NCBI GenBank assembly: GCA_001464615.1
Contig: LNFI01000008.1
Coordinates: 1 to 64,000 of the forward strand
Length of the DNA: 64,000 nucleotides
Origin: Sphingomonadales bacterium Ga0077557
GTDB taxonomy: Bacteria > Pseudomonadota > Alphaproteobacteria > Sphingomonadales > Sphingomonadaceae
Direction: 5' to 3'
The notes below the pieces were generated by a model. The model did no database searches. It was not told the origin of the DNA and saw nothing but the letters and a program-made list of their open reading frames with translations. Positions 1 through 6,201 of this stretch are shown one piece after another (position 1 is the stretch's first letter; every line of letters starts with the position of its first letter). Position numbers and translations under genes: made by a program.

Positions 1-98
1 CACGCAGGCACTCGACCTTGGGATATCTCAGCCCCATGGACTTCGAGAAGCAGGCTAATGTAGCCTAACCTGGTGCCCGCAAAACCGGGTGCAGCTCA
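1..98 (+). mobile_element. 3' end of an IS3-family insertion sequence (cut by window edge)
   Basis: The window opens inside an insertion sequence. A reading frame at 3-68 gives the typical last residues of an IS3-family transposase, and 30 bases follow that look like the right terminal repeat. Read from the outside inward that repeat begins TGAGCTGCACCCGG, the usual TG...CA type of end for this family. The element appears to end near base 98, 12 bp before the stop codon of sufE. The left part lies outside the window, so completeness and target duplication cannot be judged. Confidence 0.75.
3..68 (+). CDS. IS3-family transposase OrfB, C-terminal fragment
   Basis: Only the last 21 codons are present, ending in TAA at 66-68. 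The peptide contains RRHSTLGYLSPMDFEKQ, which is the signature end of IS3-family OrfB (DDE, rve-type) transposases, where RRHSxLGYLSPxxFE is strongly conserved. The frame is open to the window edge, so the gene begins upstream. Whether the full transposase is intact cannot be seen. Confidence 0.8.
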   Translation, partial: RRHSTLGYLSPMDFEKQANVA

Positions 99-110
99 AT
101 CAAGCGCTCT

Positions 111-515
111 TCATGTGTAGCGCGCAGCGGTGTCGCGGATCAGCGCAATCATGTTGGGGATGCCCTGCGTCCGGTTTGAACTGAGCTGGTTCTTCAGATC
201 GAACGGGGCAAGGCACGCTTCGATATCGGTCGCCGCTATGGCTGCGGGCAGTTGATCCTGGACCGTGAGCAGCACCAGCGCGATGATGCCCTTGGTAATG
301 GCGGCATTGCTGTCGGCCAGAAAATGCAGCGCGCCATCCTCACGCCGGGTGGGATAGACCCAGACCGAGGCCGAACATCCGCGGACCAAGGTTGTATCGG
401 CCTTCAGCGCATCGGGCATGGGCTCCAAGGCGCGGCCGAGATCGATCAACAGGCGGTAACGATCATCGGCATCAAGGAAATCATATTCGTCGTGAATGTC
501 GGACAGGCTGGTCAT
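111..515 (-). CDS. sufE: SufE-family cysteine desulfurase sulfur acceptor
   Basis: This 134-residue protein belongs to the SufE/CsdE family, which takes persulfide sulfur from a SufS-type cysteine desulfurase and passes it to the Fe-S scaffold. The acceptor cysteine is C47 in the motif VRGCSASVWV. The ATG at 515 is preferred because the longer frame from 563 runs into the preceding small gene, whose stop is at 541. It is the last gene behind the leftward Psp run, separated by two small hairpins, so it may be read through from that operon or have its own promoter. An IS3-type element ends just beyond its stop codon. Confidence 0.88.
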   Translation of the reverse strand: MTSLSDIHDEYDFLDADDRYRLLIDLGRALEPMPDALKADTTLVRGCSASVWVYPTRREDGALHFLADSNAAITKGIIALVLLTVQDQLPAAIAATDIEACLAPFDLKNQLSSNRTQGIPNMIALIRDTAARYT

Positions 516-520
516 GCTTG

Positions 521-551
521 TCCCGCTAGCGGGATGGACCTTAGAGGTCCA
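521..551 (-). terminator. two adjacent small hairpins between the psp run and sufE
   Basis: A perfect 14-bp palindrome, TCCCGCTAGCGGGA, lies at 521-534. It is followed by a 6-bp stem with a 5-base loop (TGGACC at 535-540, GGTCCA at 546-551) that overlaps the end of the last small psp gene. There is no T-run, so this may be a weak terminator, an RNA processing site or an operator for sufE. The structure is seen; the role is inferred. Confidence 0.35.
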
Positions 552-789
552 CCCCGGCAGCAATGGCTTCCAACTTGCGGATTCGTTCCTTCAAATCGGC
601 AATCTCGATCCGGGCGCTGGCGCTGGCGCCTTGCATTGCCGGCATCGGTTCGGGATGGGTGCGAACCAGCTCTTGCTGCTTAAGCGATAGCCAGCCGCGC
701 CAGCCAGCCAGGCCAGCAAAGGTCACCATGGCCAGCCCGGCCAGGCTCGCAATGGCCAGCGTCACGGATAATGTGGGGTCGATCATCAC
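541..789 (-). CDS. small membrane protein with PspB-like coiled-coil tail (psp operon, last member)
   Basis: This 82-residue protein has one hydrophobic segment (about residues 7-30) and a short C-terminal amphipathic helix ending ADLKERIRKLEAIAAGVDL. That tail matches the RLxxLERI core found at the end of PspB and of the neighbouring small proteins. It is the most divergent and last of five such genes, 8 bp after the previous one. No named family was recognised. By context it probably sits in the inner membrane with the Psp proteins. Confidence 0.72.
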   Translation of the reverse strand: MMIDPTLSVTLAIASLAGLAMVTFAGLAGWRGWLSLKQQELVRTHPEPMPAMQGASASARIEIADLKERIRKLEAIAAGVDL

Positions 790-797
790 AGATCCTC

Positions 798-1049
798 CTA
801 GCGAATGTCGCGCAGCTTCTCGATCTCCAGATCGAGGCGGATGGCGTTGGTGTCTTCAGTCGCGAGCCGTTCGAGCACCGCGATCCGGTCTTTAAGAGCC
901 TGAACATCATCACGCAGGCGGCGCGCATCGGGGTCCCTGGCAAGCGATGGGCTGGCGCCCTGCGCTTCATAGCGGGCACGCAACACGCGGGCACCAGCCA
1001 CGATAAGGACCATCAAAACAACGGCTGACCAAAAACTCATCGGATTCAC
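798..1049 (-). CDS. small membrane protein with PspB-like coiled-coil tail
   Basis: This 83-residue protein has a transmembrane segment near the N-terminus (residues 6-22), a basic stretch after it (RVLRARYE) and a C-terminal coiled coil LKDRIAVLERLATED followed by EIEKLRD. The tail is almost the same as that of its neighbours and resembles the leucine-zipper end of PspB. It lies 20 bp after the preceding small gene and 8 bp before the next, which fits one operon. Function unknown; a role as an extra PspB/PspD-like partner is inference. Confidence 0.75.
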   Translation of the reverse strand: MNPMSFWSAVVLMVLIVAGARVLRARYEAQGASPSLARDPDARRLRDDVQALKDRIAVLERLATEDTNAIRLDLEIEKLRDIR

Positions 1050-1069
1050 TCCAAGCTATATTTTCTTTT

Positions 1070-1339
1070 TCAATTCAACGGTTTCGGATCACGCAGCTTT
1101 TCGATCTCGTCCGCGATATCGATGCCGCGATCGGTGGTGATCCGTTCCAGAACGCGAACCCTTTGTTCCAGGCGTTCGGTCTGCGCCGCATATTGCGCTG
1201 CCTTTTCGGCGATCATGCTGGCTTCAGTTTCGATCTGCTTTTCACGAAGGCGCAGCCAAGGTTGGACGATCTGCTTGGCGACAATTGCAACGATTGGGAT
1301 CAGCAGGGCAAAGAGGTAAACTAGACTGCCATAGTTCAT
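1070..1339 (-). CDS. small membrane protein with PspB-like coiled-coil tail
   Basis: This is an 89-residue protein starting at the ATG at 1339; a longer frame to 1453 would overlap the preceding gene. Residues 5-22 form a membrane segment, followed by a charged helix and the shared tail LEQRVRVLERITTDR ... DEIEKLRD. Most of the protein after the membrane segment is predicted coiled coil by its heptad spacing. It lies 10 bp from the preceding gene. It is one of five tandem genes between pspC and sufE with the same architecture. Confidence 0.76.
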   Translation of the reverse strand: MNYGSLVYLFALLIPIVAIVAKQIVQPWLRLREKQIETEASMIAEKAAQYAAQTERLEQRVRVLERITTDRGIDIADEIEKLRDPKPLN

Positions 1340-1349
1340 GATGCGATCC

Positions 1350-1670
1350 TCAATTCGGCTTGATGCGCAATGCTTCAATCTCTGCGTGGAGACTGTGTGA
1401 ACCGTCGGTGACGATCCGTTCGACATTGGCGAGCCGATCCTTGATTGATCCAAGTTCCGCGCGCAGCTGGGCGTTTTCCTGGCTTAGGAGCTTGATCCGT
1501 TCGACCGATTCCTGATCGCTCTTGGGGTAAAGTGCCTGCCCCCAATGACCATCGAGCGGGTAACCGTTCTTAATCCGCAGCCAAGTGGTGAACATCCAGC
1601 CGACCGTGCCGATCATCGTGACGGTAACGATCAGTGGCGCGACGCGCATCAGCGTTTCGATCGAGTCCAT
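1350..1670 (-). CDS. small membrane protein with PspB-like coiled-coil tail (GYPLD type)
   Basis: This 106-residue protein has a membrane segment at residues 9-30, then the sequence TTWLRIKNGYPLDGHWG, and a C-terminal coiled coil IKDRLANVERIVTDG ... AEIEALR. The next gene upstream (1685-1978) carries the same W-x-TTWxRxKxGYPLD block, so these two are the closest paralogues and probably a recent duplication. It sits 14 bp after that gene in the psp operon. No enzymatic motif is visible. Confidence 0.78.
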   Translation of the reverse strand: MDSIETLMRVAPLIVTVTMIGTVGWMFTTWLRIKNGYPLDGHWGQALYPKSDQESVERIKLLSQENAQLRAELGSIKDRLANVERIVTDGSHSLHAEIEALRIKPN

Positions 1671-1684
1671 GTGATAATTCCCCC

Positions 1685-1978
1685 TTAGCGTAGCGCGTCA
1701 ATGTCACGGGCAACCCGCTCGGCGGGATCGGTGGCGATCCGCTCGAGCACGGCGATCCGCTCTTCCAGTCGGCCGATCTGGCCGGTCAGACGCTGGTTCT
1801 CGTTCGAGAGCAGGTTGATGGCGCGCTCAGCTTCGGGATCATCCAGGTCGCGGATCACCTTTCCGCCGAATTCACTATCCAGAGGATAGCCGTGCTTTGC
1901 CCGGATCCAGGTCGTGATGACCCAGCCCACCGTCGACATCAGCACGATGACGACGATGAATGTTTGCGTGTTACTCAT
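1685..1978 (-). CDS. small membrane protein with PspB-like coiled-coil tail (GYPLD type)
   Basis: This 97-residue protein directly follows pspC. It has a membrane segment at residues 6-24, the block TTWIRAKHGYPLDSEFGG shared with its downstream paralogue, and the C-terminal coiled coil LEERIAVLERIATDP ... RDIDALR. The tail closely resembles the end of PspB in this operon (LEDRLNTIERII). A membrane anchor followed by a cytoplasmic zipper is also the PspB layout, so descent from PspB is likely but unproven. Confidence 0.78.
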   Translation of the reverse strand: MSNTQTFIVVIVLMSTVGWVITTWIRAKHGYPLDSEFGGKVIRDLDDPEAERAINLLSNENQRLTGQIGRLEERIAVLERIATDPAERVARDIDALR

Positions 1979-2011
1979 TGAAATAAACTCCCTCCCTTAC
2001 CCCGAACCGGA

Positions 2012-2392
2012 TCAGCGCAGGCTGTCGATTTCGTCGGCAAGTCGCGTATTGCGGCTGGTATAGGCAGTTTCGATGTCAGCGAGCCGACGATCGATGTCGC
2101 GGAATTTGGAACGAACGTCGCGGGTGGTGCGTGCCGGGTTGGAGCGGACGCCCTGCCAGAATTTCTGATCCTCGACCGTCTCGTACAAGCCATTTGGCTT
2201 CGCACTCGCCATCCAGGCGATCATCCAATAGGCGATCAGCGTCCAGGGGAAGCCCCCGGCCAACGTCAAGATCACCGTGCCGACACGGACCCAGATGACT
2301 TCGACGCCGGTATAGTCGGCAATCCCGGCACAAACGCCCAGCCATTTGCTGTTCTGCTTGTCGAGATAGAATTTGGTGCGGCTGGCGCTCAT
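2012..2392 (-). CDS. pspC: phage shock protein C, envelope stress sensor
   Basis: This 126-residue PspC has the N-terminal PspC domain (residues 10-55) with KWLGVCAGIADYTGV and VRVGTVILTLAGG, and a membrane segment ending in WMIAWM. In the known system PspC and PspB sense inner-membrane damage and draw PspA away from PspF. The ATG at 2392 gives the standard start; a longer frame to 2557 overlaps pspB. Unusually, its C-terminal tail (DRRLADIETA ... DEIDSLR) repeats the motif at the end of the following small genes. The pspB stop lies 1 bp upstream. Confidence 0.93.
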   Translation of the reverse strand: MSASRTKFYLDKQNSKWLGVCAGIADYTGVEVIWVRVGTVILTLAGGFPWTLIAYWMIAWMASAKPNGLYETVEDQKFWQGVRSNPARTTRDVRSKFRDIDRRLADIETAYTSRNTRLADEIDSLR

Positions 2393-2393
2393 C

Positions 2394-2666
2394 TCAATTC
2401 CTCCTGGTGATGTCGTAATCGAGGGCTTCGGGCGTGCTGTTGCTGCCCAGTTTCCACTCGGGGTGATCGGCGGCGATGATGCGTTCGATCGTGTTGAGCC
2501 GGTCTTCCAAACGACGGGCCGTGTAATGCAGCTCGTCGAGCAGCTTTTCGTCCTCACCCGTCAGCGACGAGGTTTTCTTCCACTGCGTGATGTAATGAAG
2601 CACCAGCCAGGGCAGCCCAATGAACAGGATGCTCAGGACGATGGCGATCGTCATGAATTCTTCCAT
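2394..2666 (-). CDS. pspB: phage shock protein B
   Basis: This 90-residue PspB has an N-terminal membrane helix (residues 5-24, followed by HYITQWKK) and the typical C-terminal coiled coil LEDRLNTIERIIAADHPEW. PspB works with PspC as the inner-membrane sensor of the phage shock response. It starts 1 bp after the pspA stop and ends 1 bp before pspC, so translation of the three is probably coupled. It is longer than the E. coli form (about 74 residues) because of a polar tail after PEW. Confidence 0.92.
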   Translation of the reverse strand: MEEFMTIAIVLSILFIGLPWLVLHYITQWKKTSSLTGEDEKLLDELHYTARRLEDRLNTIERIIAADHPEWKLGSNSTPEALDYDITRRN

Positions 2667-2667
2667 C

Positions 2668-3336
2668 TCAGTTCGCCTTGCCGATACGGGCCTTCAGCGC
2701 GGCAAGATCGGCATCGACCTTTTCGCTTGACCGCAGCTCGGCGATCTCTTCCTCAAGCGTCTTGGGCGGTGCGCCCAGGCTGAGTGCATCGGCGCGGCCT
2801 TCGGCGAAATCGACACGACGCTCCATAATTTCGAAGCGCGAAAACGCGTCCTGCACCTTGGGGCCGGCATAAGCCTCGCGCATCTTCACCCGGTTATGCG
2901 CGGATTCGAGCCGCGTCGTGATCGAGTTCTGGCGGGTGCGGGCCTCGCGCAGCTTGTTCTGCAGCTTGGTGATGTCTTCTTCAGCACTGCGCAGCGTATC
3001 GTCGAGCACGCCGATTTCGGCACCAAGCTGATCAGCCATGTCGACCGCCTTCTGGCGTTCCACCAGGGCTGCCTTGGCCAGGTCTTCGCGATCCTTCGAC
3101 AGCGCCAGCTCGGCCTTTTCGGTCCAGCTGTCCTGCAGCTTTTCCAGCTTGGCGATGTGCCGACGCATTTCCTTTTGATCCGCAATCGTGCGCGCAGCGG
3201 ACGCGCGAACCTCGACCAGCGTTTCCTCCATTTCGAGGATGATCATGCGGATCATCTTGGCCGGGTCTTCAGCCTTGTCGAGCAAGTCGGTGACGTTGGC
3301 GGCGATGATGTCTCGGGTTCGCGAAAAAATGCCCAT
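2668..3336 (-). CDS. pspA: phage shock protein A (PspA/IM30 family)
   Basis: This 222-residue PspA/IM30 protein begins MGIFSRTRDIIAANVTDLLD and continues as long coiled coil, as in E. coli PspA (222 residues). It binds stressed inner membrane in large assemblies and, when unstressed, inhibits the enhancer-binding protein PspF. The ATG at 3336 is preceded by AGGAG. It is the first large gene of the leftward operon; a 52-residue secreted ORF and a strong hairpin lie between it and the sigma-54 promoter. pspF is divergent. Confidence 0.96.
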   Translation of the reverse strand: MGIFSRTRDIIAANVTDLLDKAEDPAKMIRMIILEMEETLVEVRASAARTIADQKEMRRHIAKLEKLQDSWTEKAELALSKDREDLAKAALVERQKAVDMADQLGAEIGVLDDTLRSAEEDITKLQNKLREARTRQNSITTRLESAHNRVKMREAYAGPKVQDAFSRFEIMERRVDFAEGRADALSLGAPPKTLEEEIAELRSSEKVDADLAALKARIGKAN

Positions 3337-3379
3337 CGGGGAACTCCTGACTAAATACGGGAAGATCGAAAGAGAGAGC

Positions 3380-3414
3380 GGCCGGGGTGCTTCAGGGGGA
3401 GCTGCACCCCGGCC
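3380..3414 (-). promoter_or_regulatory. strong leader hairpin between the small leader ORF and pspA
   Basis: An 11-bp perfect inverted repeat (GGCCGGGGTGC at 3380-3390, GCACCCCGGCC at 3404-3414) with a 13-base loop lies 44-78 bases before the pspA start. No T-run follows on either strand, so a simple terminator is unlikely. It could be an attenuator, an RNase barrier that separates pspA levels from the upstream ORF, or a protein-binding dyad. The structure is seen; the function is inferred. Confidence 0.5.
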
Positions 3415-3433
3415 AGGGGCGTCACCTATGGGG

Positions 3434-3592
3434 TTAGGCGACGGGAACGTCGTTGATCAGATGCGCCGTCTGGGCGGACTGAAGCGCGGCTGGCGCAATC
3501 GCGCCCATCACGCAGGTGGCGCTGAACAGCATCGCAAAGGCGATGGCGGTGATCGTGCGAACGGGGCTGGTTGCGTTGTAACCGGTATTCAT
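3434..3592 (-). CDS. small secreted protein at the head of the psp operon (hypothetical)
   Basis: A 52-codon frame starts at the ATG at 3592 and ends in TAA at 3434-3436. The peptide has a short polar N-region with one arginine (MNTGYNATSPVR), a hydrophobic core (TAIAFAMLFSATCVMGAI) and an APAALQSAQTA stretch that could hold a signal peptidase site, leaving a tiny mature part. It lies about 50 bases downstream of the probable sigma-54 start site and 97 bp before pspA, so it would be the first gene of the operon. Another frame over the same DNA (3426-3632) looks like a shadow. Family unknown. Confidence 0.55.
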   Translation of the reverse strand: MNTGYNATSPVRTITAIAFAMLFSATCVMGAIAPAALQSAQTAHLINDVPVA

Positions 3593-3652
3593 GGCGTTTC
3601 TTCCTGAGCCTTAAGTGTTTCGTGCTGCCCAATCGGCAGATACCAACAGCTC

Positions 3653-3668
3653 AGCAGGAAGCGTGCCA
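3653..3668 (-). promoter_or_regulatory. sigma-54 (-24/-12) promoter of the psp operon
   Basis: Read on the minus strand the sequence is TGGCACG, four bases, CTGCT. It matches the RpoN consensus (TGGCACG, N4, TTGCW) at every conserved position except one T, with exact GG/GC spacing. Transcription would start near 3641 and run into the small ORF and pspA. Its placement between pspF and pspA is as in enterobacterial psp loci, where PspF activates RpoN polymerase at pspA. Confidence 0.85.
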
Positions 3669-3675
3669 ATTTTGA

Positions 3676-3697
3676 AAATGGCGGATTTGCGCCATTT
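3676..3697. promoter_or_regulatory. inverted repeat upstream of the sigma-54 promoter, candidate PspF enhancer site
   Basis: An 8-bp perfect inverted repeat (AAATGGCG at 3676-3683, CGCCATTT at 3690-3697) with a 6-base spacer lies just upstream of the -24 box. An imperfect dyad GCCAATTTT...AAAATGGC overlaps it at 3665-3682. Enhancer sites for PspF normally sit upstream of the pspA promoter and overlap the pspF promoter, so this is the best candidate here. It does not obviously resemble the E. coli site, and the assignment is inference. Confidence 0.5.
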
Positions 3698-3768
3698 ATG
3701 AACCTAGGCTGTCAAGTCTGGCCAATTTCACCTTGCCAAAGTTTGGGATTTTACGCCAAGTAATTGGC

Positions 3769-4815
3769 ATGGATCGCACAACCCAGGTCATCGGTCAGTC
3801 AGGCGTCTTCCTGGACGTGCTGGAGCGCGCCAGCCGGGCCGCCGCCCTTGATCGCCCCGTGTTGGTGATCGGCGAGCGCGGGACCGGCAAGGAACTGGTT
3901 GCCGAGCGCCTCCACCGGCTGAGCCCACGCTGGGATCAGCCGCTCGTCATCATGAACTGCGCTGCACTGCCCGAAACGCTGATCGAAGCAGAACTGTTCG
4001 GCCATGAGGCCGGCGCGTTTACCGGCGCGACCAAGGCGCGCGCTGGACGCTTCGAAGAAGCGCATGGCGGCACATTATTCCTTGATGAGCTGGGCACCTT
4101 ATCGATGGCGGCGCAGGACCGGTTGCTCCGTGCGGTGGAATATGGCGAGGTCACCCGCATCGGTTCATCGCGCCCGATCAGGGTGGACGTCAGGATTATC
4201 GGCGCGACCAATGAGCATTTGCCCGACAAGGTCGATCGACATCACTTCCGGGCCGATTTGCTCGATCGGCTGTCCTTCGAAGTGGTGACCCTGCCGCCGC
4301 TGCGCGCCCGCGCGGGGGATGTGATGGTGCTAGCGGAGCATTTCGGGCGACGCATGGCATCAGAATTGGGCTGGGCGGATTGGCCGGGCTTCACGCCAGC
4401 GGCGATGGAGACGCTGGTCAGCTATAGCTGGCCGGGCAATGTGCGCGAATTGCGCAACGTTGTGGGCCGGGCGGTCTATCGCTGGGAACGCGATGGGCCG
4501 ATTGATGAAATCCAGTTTGATCCCTTTGCCTCGCCCTATGCGCCCGCCGCTGGCCCGCCGGGTGGAGCGCATGCCAAAGCCGATCCGGCCCCGATTGATA
4601 TGTCGGCCGATACGCATCCCGACGAGCCATTGGCAGTGTGTGACGAAGAGGGGCCGTCCGATTTCAAATCGCAGGTGTCGCGGTTTGAACGCGACTTGCT
4701 GTCTCGCGCGCTTGCCGAGCATCGCTTCAATCAACGCGCAACCGCAGAGGCATTGGGGCTGAGTTATGACCAGCTTCGTCACGCCTTGCGGCGGCACGAC
4801 CTGCTGCCCGCGTAA
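3769..4815 (+). CDS. pspF: PspF, sigma-54 enhancer-binding activator of the psp operon
   Basis: This 348-residue protein consists of an AAA+ domain plus a C-terminal Fis-type helix-turn-helix and has no receiver domain, as in PspF. Visible motifs are Walker A GERGTGKE, the sigma-54 contact loop GAFTGA, Walker B GGTLFLDELG, and WPGNVRELRN at the end of the AAA domain. The C-terminal NQRATAEALGLSYDQLRHALRR is the DNA-binding helix pair. A linker of about 100 residues between the two is longer than in E. coli PspF (325 residues total). The ATG at 3769 is preferred over an upstream ATG at 3733. PspA is expected to hold it inactive until membrane stress. Confidence 0.93.
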   Translation: MDRTTQVIGQSGVFLDVLERASRAAALDRPVLVIGERGTGKELVAERLHRLSPRWDQPLVIMNCAALPETLIEAELFGHEAGAFTGATKARAGRFEEAHGGTLFLDELGTLSMAAQDRLLRAVEYGEVTRIGSSRPIRVDVRIIGATNEHLPDKVDRHHFRADLLDRLSFEVVTLPPLRARAGDVMVLAEHFGRRMASELGWADWPGFTPAAMETLVSYSWPGNVRELRNVVGRAVYRWERDGPIDEIQFDPFASPYAPAAGPPGGAHAKADPAPIDMSADTHPDEPLAVCDEEGPSDFKSQVSRFERDLLSRALAEHRFNQRATAEALGLSYDQLRHALRRHDLLPA

Positions 4816-4927
4816 AATCCCAAGACGAATCGGTTGCGCAATGATCGCGGCGGACCCAATTGGGGCGTAACGGCGTTCCCAACGGTGAGCACGACGCGTG
4901 CATCACCACCCAACAGGAGACTATCCA

Positions 4928-5548
4928 ATGGCTTTCGAATTGCCCGCACTGCCCTATGCCAAGGACGCACTTGCCCCCGTCATGTCGGCCGAGACGTTCG
5001 ATTTCCATCATGGCAAGCACCACAAGGCCTATGTCGACAAGACCAACGGTATGCTGCTGCAGCATGGCCTGGAAAATGCGAAGCTTACGGACGTGATCAA
5101 GCACGCCAAGGACAAGGGCGAAAAGGGCCTGTTCAACAATTCGGCGCAGATCTGGAACCACACATTTTTCTGGCATTCGCTGACGCCAGATTATGCGGCG
5201 CCGACGGGCAAGCTGGCCGAGATGATCGCCAGCGAATTCGGCACGACCGAAGAACTGGTAAAGCAACTGGTCGCAGAATCGACCAACCACTTCGCGAGCG
5301 GCTGGGGTTGGCTGGTGCTCGATAGCGGCAAGCTGAAGGTGACGTCGCTGCATGATGCCGACACGCCAGTCGTTTATGATGGCATGAAGCCGCTGCTGAC
5401 GATCGACGTGTGGGAGCACGCTTATTACATCGATTATCGCAATGCCCGGCCGGGGTATCTGGAAGCCGTGACGGCCAAGATTCTCAACTGGGAATTTGCC
5501 GCGCAGAATCTGGACGGCGCGGGCATTTCGCGCGCTGACCAGGGTTGA
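4928..5548 (+). CDS. sodB: superoxide dismutase (Fe/Mn type)
   Basis: This 206-residue Fe/Mn superoxide dismutase converts superoxide to hydrogen peroxide and oxygen in the cytoplasm. Metal ligands are visible in FHHGKHHKAYVDKTN (first His), NHTFFWHSL (second His) and DVWEHAYYIDY (Asp and His). Sequence features such as NNSAQIWNHTFFW favour the iron form. The ATG at 4928 has AGGAGA upstream and starts the canonical MAFELPALPY. It is a single gene facing ispZ, with a shared terminator. Confidence 0.96.
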   Translation: MAFELPALPYAKDALAPVMSAETFDFHHGKHHKAYVDKTNGMLLQHGLENAKLTDVIKHAKDKGEKGLFNNSAQIWNHTFFWHSLTPDYAAPTGKLAEMIASEFGTTEELVKQLVAESTNHFASGWGWLVLDSGKLKVTSLHDADTPVVYDGMKPLLTIDVWEHAYYIDYRNARPGYLEAVTAKILNWEFAAQNLDGAGISRADQG

Positions 5549-5553
5549 TCGCA

Positions 5554-5583
5554 TAGCGCCTCGCCCCACCGGGCGAGGCGCTA
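5554..5583. terminator. bidirectional terminator between sodB and ispZ
   Basis: A perfect 13-bp stem (TAGCGCCTCGCCC at 5554-5566, its complement at 5571-5583) with a CACC loop lies between two convergent genes. The right arm contains the ispZ stop codon (5581-5583). There is little T-run on either side, but the stem is very stable and the position is typical of a shared terminator. Confidence 0.7.
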
Positions 5584-6201
5584 GCCTTCGGGCGGGATCG
5601 GCGGCGCGTTGCCGTCCATCTGCATGCCATGCTTCATCAGCATCGGCAGATTGGCGATCGCGAACAGCATCGTCATCGGGATCACGCCCCATAATTTATA
5701 GGCGACCCAGAAATCCCAGCTGGTGTTGCGCCAGACGGCTTCGTTCAGCACCGCCTGCACGATAAAAAATGCCGCCCAGTTGATTGTCAGCTGGCGCCAG
5801 CCCTTTGGGCTGAGCCCAGGATAAGCGGATTCGAGCACGAATTGCAGCAGCGGGCGACCCGTGACGAGCCCGAAAATCAGCACGCTCGCGAACATCAGAT
5901 AAATGATCGTCGGCTTGATTTTGATGAAGGTTTCGTCGTGAAAATAGATGGTCAGGCCACCAAAGACCATCACCAACAGGCCCGACATCCACAGCATTGG
6001 TGAGATGTGGCCGGTCTTCCAGCGGGAGATGATCATCGCGATCACCGTTGCCGTCATGAAGGCGATAGTTGCGGTAATGACCCGGCCAATCTGCGGCCCG
6101 CCGACTAAGCCGTTGACGGCGAAAAACACGATCAGCGGCCCGAAATCGATCGCCATGCGTAAGCCCGGCGGCGCTGCCTTGGGGGAGGATTGATCAGCCA
6201 T
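5581..6201 (-). CDS. ispZ: inner membrane septation protein YciB/IspZ
   Basis: This 206-residue multi-pass membrane protein of the YciB/IspZ family is involved in cell envelope integrity and septation. Hydrophobic helices fill most of the chain, and the family motifs GPLIVFFAVNG, WKTGHISPMLW, FIKIKPTIIY, NEAVWRNTSWDFWV and KLWGVIPMTMLF are all present. The ATG at 6201 overlaps the ftsY end by 8 bp; the longer frame to 6357 lies within ftsY. The pairing ftsY-ispZ is common in alphaproteobacteria. Confidence 0.93.
   Translation of the reverse strand: MADQSSPKAAPPGLRMAIDFGPLIVFFAVNGLVGGPQIGRVITATIAFMTATVIAMIISRWKTGHISPMLWMSGLLVMVFGGLTIYFHDETFIKIKPTIIYLMFASVLIFGLVTGRPLLQFVLESAYPGLSPKGWRQLTINWAAFFIVQAVLNEAVWRNTSWDFWVAYKLWGVIPMTMLFAIANLPMLMKHGMQMDGNAPPIPPEG

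Noticed and set aside
3426..3632. 68-codon minus-strand frame over the psp leader
   Set aside because: Arg/His-rich composition typical of a shadow; the secreted 52-codon frame in another register fits better.
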